64,000 nucleotides of DNA. Source: Monoplex corrugatus. Taxonomy: Eukaryota; Mollusca; Gastropoda; Littorinimorpha; Ranellidae. The stretch covers positions 52,025,246 through 52,089,245 of the forward strand of contig JAPXFY010000026.1 in the NCBI GenBank assembly GCA_030674185.1, read 5' to 3'. Below are positions 47,242 through 56,200 of this stretch, one piece after another (the stretch's first letter is position 1; the number at the start of each line of letters is the position of its first letter). A program made the position numbers and the translations under genes. Below the pieces are notes generated by a model. It saw nothing but the letters and a program-made list of their open reading frames with translations, had not been told where the DNA came from and ran no database searches.

Positions 47242-50200
47242 ATATATATATATTATATGTGCACGTCTCAATACTGGAACAAGACCTGGGACATGAGGGT
47301 GAAAAATTAAAAGTAATTAAAAAAGCATGCAAAACACATTTTTGAAGAGTTCAGACATACCTTTAATAAACAGGAAAAAAGTAAACAGAGTTCATTTAAA
47401 GACTTCACTAAAAATCAGCAAAATGTAGACCAAGTGACTGGCGTGATGTGCATTACATGGTTTCCACTTGGTACTGCTTTTTTAGATAAAATAACCAGGC
47501 TTCATGGAAAGTATGATACCATCAATACAGACACCTAAGGTCATGTGTCCAATAATAAACTTGAACAGAAGAACTTAACCATGTCCTGTATATAAACTTA
47601 TGTATAGGTGGAGACCGTAACCCACACAACATTGTGGCTTGACAATTTTTCGCTGACAATGGTAGAGATGTAATATGGAAGTATCTTGATTTATTTTAGA
47701 CAACATATTAAAAGCTTTCTTTCTATGACAATGATGAGCATTTGGGCACAGCCATATTTATGTAACTGGGAAATGTTGCGTGCATTACGTGGAATCCAAA
47801 TGGGAAACCATTCTTGTATTCCATCAAGCAACATCAGAATAAATCACTGTTTTTACATTTAGGTGCTCTTGATGCGTTAGATTGTTCTCTACATTGTTAA
47901 TTTTTGTTTGCAGGACTTTACAATATGCTGTATGCAATGACTTTGCTGGGTTTTGAGCAATTTATTCAAATTGACTGGATTTTATGATTTCTTGCATTTC
48001 AGCGAATATTTAATTTTATTTGTTAGATGTCACACAGTGATACATACAAGTGGAAATGCAAGATGTCACACAGTGATACATACAAATGGAAATGCACTAA
48101 TTCAGCTGATTCATCCTTTCACTAATTCATTCTTTGAATTGGTCCATTCTCAGATTGCTGGAAGTCATAGGGGGGGGGACTACTTCATCAGTTCATGTTG
48201 AGATTCCATTTTTGGTCACATTTTCACAACTTGAGCTGTAAAGTCACTGCATTGGTGTAGCTTTTAAACAGTAAAAATATGGTGCCCGTGTTGGTTAATG
48301 GTCAGTGGCTGCAGGATACTCAGGTTGTCTGTCATTGGCCACTCAAGCAATGTCATCAATATCTGGAAAGCTGAAGTGTCCACTTCTGTCTACACAAATT
48401 TCACCAGCGTCTCACCACCTTCTGACTTCAGAACCTGGAAATCGCACACACACACACACACACACACAGCTCTGAATAATGGCTTTGATTATTGTATAAT
48501 GTGGAAAAGGTGAACTAAAAGTTTCAACATTAAGAAGTGTAAGCATTGTATTGATCAGATCTTATGCCTATGTACATTTTCAAAACCTACAGCAGGTTAA
48601 TTTTTTTAACTTATTGTCCTATTGGACAAAATTATGACCATGGTACTGCATTCAAAACAATGTATCCTTACCAGTCCTGACTAGCAACAATAATACTAAT
48701 ATTAATTTTTGTAATGATAATAGTAATGATAATAACAAGACAAGGAGTGAGAGTGGTTTCTCTGTAGCGCGCAAACAAGAAGTATAATCCAATCCGCTGT
48801 TTTAACAAGTAATCTTTTAATACTAATAGCCACTGAAAAGTAAGGCATAAAAAAGCACCATGTAGATCTGTATGCTGAGCCAGTTTCAGATAAGTCCGAT
48901 CAAAAATGTGCGTAAGGAGGAAGCACAATTGTCATCTCAATAGATCTGAATCACTTCAACTGTAACCAACGAACTTTTCTTTTGGCAAGATTTTAGATAG
49001 CTAATATGGCTTTCCTTCTCCCCTATTAATCTTCAAAGAAAGAATAGATCTAGATCTACAGTTCAGTGGCTGGGGAAAAAGAAACAAAATACATAAAGAC
49101 TGTGACATGCATACCTTGAAACAAATCTGCAACAATGTTTCGTCTCTGCAGTAACTCAGGCTCACAAAGTGCCGACTTTTAAAAATTCTCTGTAGATTTC
49201 AATGTCTTTAACTGAACCATGTAATTGGAATACCATAATTGTTTGCTTTCTGCCCAAAGACATCAATCTGTTGCGAAACGGTAATTGATAACAAAGATTC
49301 AGCAAGCGTGCGTTGTCGTGGAATCTAAAACCAGTGGCACTTAAAACTATTCCACGAAATTTCCTTTTTGCTGAGAGCGTTCCTTTCCGAAACACAAACA
49401 GTAGGGCTCACAATATTTTTATTAGTCACAACACACGCAGTAAAGCTTGTATAAACAAAAAGTGTCAATGAAAATGCCCCATGTAACGTTTATTCGTTAT
49501 GTGCGCTACAAGAGAAACAACAAATTACCGCTTTCGTTTCAGCAGAATCCCACGACTATGATTCGTTGTACACGTAAGATCATGAATGCATACCGAGTTT
49601 TGTGAAATATAAGAGACTTGCCTGTACACTGTAAACTTAAGAAAGTTTCCACATTTTCATGCACAGTAGATATCGTATTGAAACGTTTGTGCGTTACTAC
49701 AGAAACAATTGCAAATGCCCACATTTAATTTGCGTTTAGAGAGAATCGATCATTATTTACTCTTTTATTGAGTTTAATCCGGTAAAACTTATCTATTTTT
49801 AATAAACAATAAAAGCAAAATTGAATCCTTACCTCAGTTTGCTTGCCCCACACACACACCAAACTGGAGATGCCAACACTTGTGGTGACGTCAAGCAGAT
49901 ATGACGTGCGTTTCAAAGCGTCGGGTGGAGACGAGTCACCAATGTCCAGCTTGTGTTTGAGCATACATGGGCCATGTGCCGCTTGTCACGTACACATTTT
50001 CTTTGTTCTCAAACACTTTAGATTCAGAGGATGGGGCCAAGATGATTGACTTTGATGATGAGCAAGAAGGATAGGTTGTGTGCGTTACACTAGGAAGCAA
50101 AACGTGCCACGCTGTAAGCACCTTCAGAGAAACTTGCATTCAGCTTCATATTTCAACGAACTGAATCGTGAGCAGGAAGAACGATCCCCAAAGATGCATT

Positions 50201-53200
50201 TTGGAGTAATTTTGAATCTGTTGAACGCAACTTATTGCATGAAGTTTTGCAATGGCTTATTGTGGGTGGGATTAATGTTTTATTTACTAGCAGGACACAC
50301 ACAATTCATTTGTGTGTTGCTTGTTCTGATTAAGTTACACTGTTGTACAAGTTTCAACCCAAGCCATGTCCCACTTTCTGGCGCCTTTTTAGTCACAACA
50401 CAGACAAAATAAAAACAACAGAAAATCAGGCAAACGCAAATGGTGATGAACAATGCTTTATTTTGTTGAAGAAACATGTCGCCAAACCAACTGAAATAAA
50501 AAAAACTCCACCAACATATGCAAAGGCAGCTATAATTGAAGCTGAAGTGAGGGCCCTATCATTCTATTGGGTGATTCCAGTATTGTAGACGTGCACATAT
50601 ATATATGTGTGTGTGTGTATGTGTGTGTGTGTGTGTAGCTCATTGAAATTTCATGTATGGAGGTTTGCTTGTATGCGCATGCATGTATGTTTTGTGTATT
50701 TCTATGTTTCGTGTGTGTGTGTGTGTGTGGCGCACTTGTGCTCACACCTGTATGTTTTTGTGTTTGTGCATGTTGGTGATCGTACATGTGCAAATGTATA
50801 TGCTGTAAATAGGTATTCCAAAGTGCTCTTGCGGGTGACGAAAAGTACGGCAAAGTGCGGTTTTTCACTGGTTTTCAACTTGCTCGTTCTCAACAAAATG
50901 CAGTGTCAGAAATAAAAAACATAGATCATGTTGATCTGTGATCCTTTAAGCTTTGTTTAAAGTCAGAATAAATCAATAAGTGTAAATTTACCATTGGAAA
51001 TATGCTTTTGATGATGGGTACTAAATTGCGATTTTGCTGCTGCTGGAACGACGAAATCGGAACGCGGTTTTGACTCCTACCTTGAAAACTCGCCTCGAGG
51101 AGATTCGCTGGGTCAGATATCAACAAACCATTTACACAGTCAAAAAGACGACTAAATTTGCTTTCATCCCATTTAAAAAGTGAACTGATAGGCTTCCATT
51201 TAGTCGGTCGTTTCGTGCGTTAAAAACTTCCGTCGATGATTTCGCGACCTTACTCAAAACCAATTTCGCCATATTTTCCACTGTGCGAAAGGTCAAGGTT
51301 TCAACTTTCAACTTCTGCTATTTGCATACGGATTCAACCACTGGCTATTTTCCTCGAGGACTGAGAACAACGCGACCTATTTTCGCTTTCTCTTTAGCGT
51401 CTGACGCGCAATGGCGGACACGAGCGACAACCGTTCGGGTGAGCACATGGACGTCGAAGTTTACGTCAACTGCTCCAGCCACGACGAATCAAGCGATCTA
51501 ACTTATCTAGAGGGTAAGTGAAATATCTTGCAGTTTGTTTACTATTACTTTTCGACAGTTTGTTTCCTGAATTTAGAATATAATTGTTTGGAAAGCGCAC
51601 AGCTGCAGCACCCACAGTATCATGAATATGAATCAGCATGTTAGAAGGTAGGGGTAGGTGATGGTTTGGGGTGCGGTAATTTTACAGAGAGTGAGATCAG
51701 GCATATGATTAAAGGAAAATGTTTACAAAAGATTTTTTTAATAATCCATGCCTTTATTATATTTATTTATAATGATGTTAATGAGAGATTAACGATTTAT
51801 TGTGGTCACATGACCAATCGATCGATCGATAGTCGAATCGGCCGTGTGCCCTCCCTTGGCTTCTTGTTGACTTCACTCGATCTGGTTCAGTGTCGTTCAA
51901 TAATTTCACAATGTTACACCTTTTTCTTTTCTGCCTTTGTGTAAACTTCCTGAATGGTACCACTGAAACAAATCTGCATGTTTATCAATCCTATTATTTT
52001 TAGGCCCAATATTATTATCACCTAGTTCAACAGCTTTAAAAGTTTATTATTATTATTAATATTATCATATTTTTGTTATTGTTATTATTTTACTATCATT
52101 ATTCATTATTATTTATCATTATTATTATTATCATTATTTCATTATTAGTTTACTATCATTCATTACTATTTATTATCATTACTATTATTGTCATCAAAAA
52201 TAATATTTAAACAAAATAAAGTAGGCCTACCAGGTTAATGGGTTGGACACTATGAACCTTCCTAACTAGGCCTATAGTGTTTGTGAGATAAATTTTGCTG
52301 TGCTGATTTGAGTAGGCCTAAATGTATGGGACATTTTACTTTGCCCACTGCTTTGTGAGTTAGGGTAAGGTATTATAATTTTATTTTCAAAGCTGACAAT
52401 AATACTGGTAGGCTTCTTACAGCTCCACACCAATCTCTCTCTCTCTCTTTATCCTTTCTCTCTTTGACAGGCAGGGAAGTTAATTGAGCAGGGGTACAAA
52501 AGTCCTTGTGTTCCTGCATGTTTTATGTTCTTGTTTTTTGGATTTGTTTTTGTTTTGGTCAGTATTTGCCTCTTGCTCTGTATGTATAGGCCTATTTGTC
52601 CCTACAAATGGGATTTTCACATTACGCTACAGGATAGAACAGATAGATGTACTAATACTTTCCCTCTACACTATTTTTCTCACAGATGATCTCTTCATGA
52701 GGATGAAGGAGCGATTTCTTAAGACTGGCAGAGGGCGGAGACCTAGTCTTTTGGACAACTTTGACAGCAATGATGATGAACTGCGTCTTAACATGTTTTA
52801 ATTTCCTGTCACTTGTGAAGGGGAATCACTGATCATAGACACTGACAAGTATTTTTTTACATTTCATTACAACATGTTTTTTGTAAAAAGAGATGATTTC
52901 TATCTTTTGTGCTTCCAGTTTAAGTTGAAGGCCGGACAGTTATCTACTGTGATTAAGCAACAGTGAAAGGTCAAGACAATGATGTGGAAGCTTTGATAAT
53001 GTTCTACACACAGTTAAGGAACAGTTAAAGGTCAAGACATGTTTAATCATTGTTTAATGATAAAAAAAAACAAATTAGCATGTAAAAACTATGAAGATGA
53101 CTTCTTTGAATGAATGTTGTTGATGTACATGTCTTGTTTGGTTCGATATGTAAACAAAACGCATTATTTGTTACTATTATCAGCTGACATTTGTTATAAT

Positions 53201-56200
53201 TTTTGTTTACAGAAAGATTGAAACCTAATGTCTTGTTTGTTATACTGACAGATCATAAAACACTGATCATTTTGGTATATGGTACTTTGCAGTAGGATGA
53301 ATGTGATAGAAGTTACAGAGTCATGCGAAAAGCTAAAATACACAATTTTTTTCAAAATAGGTATTTTATCCTTACCCAAATATGGTTTGATTAAACATAC
53401 AGATGTCTGGGGTTGTTTTACATTGAAAGAGTTTGTCATGCTGAGCAATTTGATATCAAAACCATTTTTGTAACTTTAAAGTGAAAAAAGTTATGGTGCA
53501 CCAAATATGTGTAAAATTCGCCATTTTTTTCACTGTGACAAATCGGCATATTTCGCATTTTTGACATCTGATGTCTATTCAACCAGCTTTCAGATGAAGC
53601 TGGAAAAAATTAGGGTTAAATTCCTTAATATGTTTATCATATATGATTCATTTCAGTGTCACTGTATTGTATTTCTTAAAGATAATGGAGTTTGAAAATG
53701 GGTCCCTTGCCCAGTTGTTTGGAACGGCGGCATCCAATTTTGCTATTTTGTGTCATTTTCATAGGTCTGTATTTTTATTGATATGCATTTCTGTCCATAT
53801 GTTTTTTGCACATCAACTTAACAAGTAAAAACCTCCTCAGAAATGATTTTCTGGACTTGTGTGATTTTATATGTGTGTTCAAGGCATGTCTGAATGTGGC
53901 CTAAAATGCCATGCGAAATTTTTCTAAGTCCAAAAAGAAAGGAAAAAATCATAAAAAATATATTTTTTATCCCACATTAAAAAATAAAGTATGTGTGTGT
54001 TCAGAATGAAAATCTCTTTCCCAGCTGATTTTTATACAGATAAGTTCAAATTTGAAAATCACTTTGGAATACCTACCGTAAATAATGCAATACACTGTTT
54101 TTCTGGAAAATGAAACTCCTTTTTTATGAAAGTGTTGCTTACCTACAGAGTCTAAAATTGACTGACCTTGCAAACTTTTGATCTTATTACTAGGTTATCA
54201 TCAGATAGAAAGCTTGTAGAGACAGTTTTAAAGTTTGCAGATGAGGCACTTTCTCTCTCCCGTGGGGATGCTGGGGACTCTTCTGGTATATATAGTATCC
54301 CCACCTTCTGGAAGTTCTTTGCTAGAAATTTCCCTGCCGTAATGGTCCATTCACTTGTGTGTGTTCAATAAAGTCTTACACACTTTTTCTTAGGATTGAT
54401 AATTGGGTAGGCCTACATGTGTTATGTGCTTTTTTGGCTCTAGGGAAGTGAGATATGCAGAAGCAGTTTGAGGTAATTTGGGCACGTTTTTATGTTTTGG
54501 TGTCCTTACGTATGATTGATCTTGTACTCAGGTGTGTTTTTTAAATCCTCTGTGCGATAAATTGGACGGAATGGTTGACACTGGGGGTATGTCATTAGAT
54601 TATGTGTGCGAATGCATTGATATGTGTACTTAATTTTCTTTTCTCTTTTTTCCTGTTGAAGTTTTGTATGTTTTGAAGTGGTTGTAACCCTGATATGGCT
54701 CTATGCAGTTGGCTGGGCTTTAAACAACAATAACATTAACAAAAAGTAAGACACTTTTTCCATTGTTTTGAATGACAAGGTAAGGCGACATCTGTCACAC
54801 CCTGTTAATTATCTCCAGGCACTATGGGAGCTGGCAGAACAACTTGGGGAAGTACGCCGTCGTGGAATAACAGAAGAGGAGATTGGCCGCCTCCCCACCC
54901 ACAAGTTCAAAGCTCAGAATGAAGAAGCGTCTGAAGCCTGCGCCACAGCGTCCAGCAACGTTCAGTGCCAGATTTGTCTGGTGGACTTTGAGAATGGAGA
55001 TTGCCTGCGATGCATTCCTTGTAAGCACGACTTTCACAAAGACTGCATCGATGAGTGGCTACGGGTGAGTGGCAGTTGAACGGGATTTTTTGGGGGGTCA
55101 GTTTTTATCACAATTGATTTTTTTTTCATGAAATTTCGTTTGCTTTTCCCATTGAAAGTATGTCATGGTAGTATATGCATGTCTATGTCTGCGTCTGTAT
55201 ATATATCTGTCTGTCTATGACAAAAATGTGCAGACACAAGTTTCTCCACTCTTTGTAGTTGGATTTTGATCAAATATGGATCAAAGGAGGGGATCACTGA
55301 AGAGTGGCAAAAGGGTGTGTTGGGTGGTAAGGCACCTAGGCAAGAGCATCATCATCATCATGTTCCCTGCTGCATGGCGTTGGTGATCATGGCCCTCCAT
55401 ATGCATCTATACTTGTCGCTGCAAGCACATCCTCCACCCTCTTTGTCCTCAGCCACTCTGCAAGTCCGTCCAATATTTTCTCCCTGGGACTACCTGGTGT
55501 TCTCTTTCCATCCAGCTTTCCTGTTGTGACCAGGTGCTGTAATTCCCCTTTCCTCATAAAATGTCCTATAAATGTTGCTTGTGTCTTCCTAATATTCTTT
55601 ATCAGTAATCTTCCTGTGTCTGCCTCCTTCAAGATTCAAGACTGGTTTTTTTTCTTACTGTCCATGGAACTCTTAACATTCTTCTTAGAAACCATATGTC
55701 GGCTGCCTCAGTGTTGTTCTGACTTTGTGTGTTGACTGTCCACGCCTCACAATTGTACAGTAATATCGGTAACATTCAAGAACTCTCTTCCTGATGTTAA
55801 TTGATAGGCATTTGTTGGTTAGAATGCTTTTCGTCTTCTTGAATGCTGTTTTGGCTTGGCCGATTCCACTGGCTATTTCTGATATGCATCTGCCATCTGG
55901 TGAGATGACCGTTCCCAGATATTTAAACTTAACCTGACATTAGAAAAGCCAGCAGAATTGGCCAAGCTAAAACAGCTTTCAAAAAAAAAAAAGTGCCCTT
56001 ACCAACAAATGCCTACCAACTAACATCAGGAAGAGAGTTCTTCAGTGTTAAATAGCACCAATACTCTTGTATGAATGTAAGTGTGGACAGTCAACATACA
56101 AAGTCGGAACAAGACTAAGATAGCTGAAATATGGTTTCTAAGAATATTAAGAGTTCCATGGACAGCAAAGAAAACAAAGGAGACAGTCTTGAAAGAGGCA

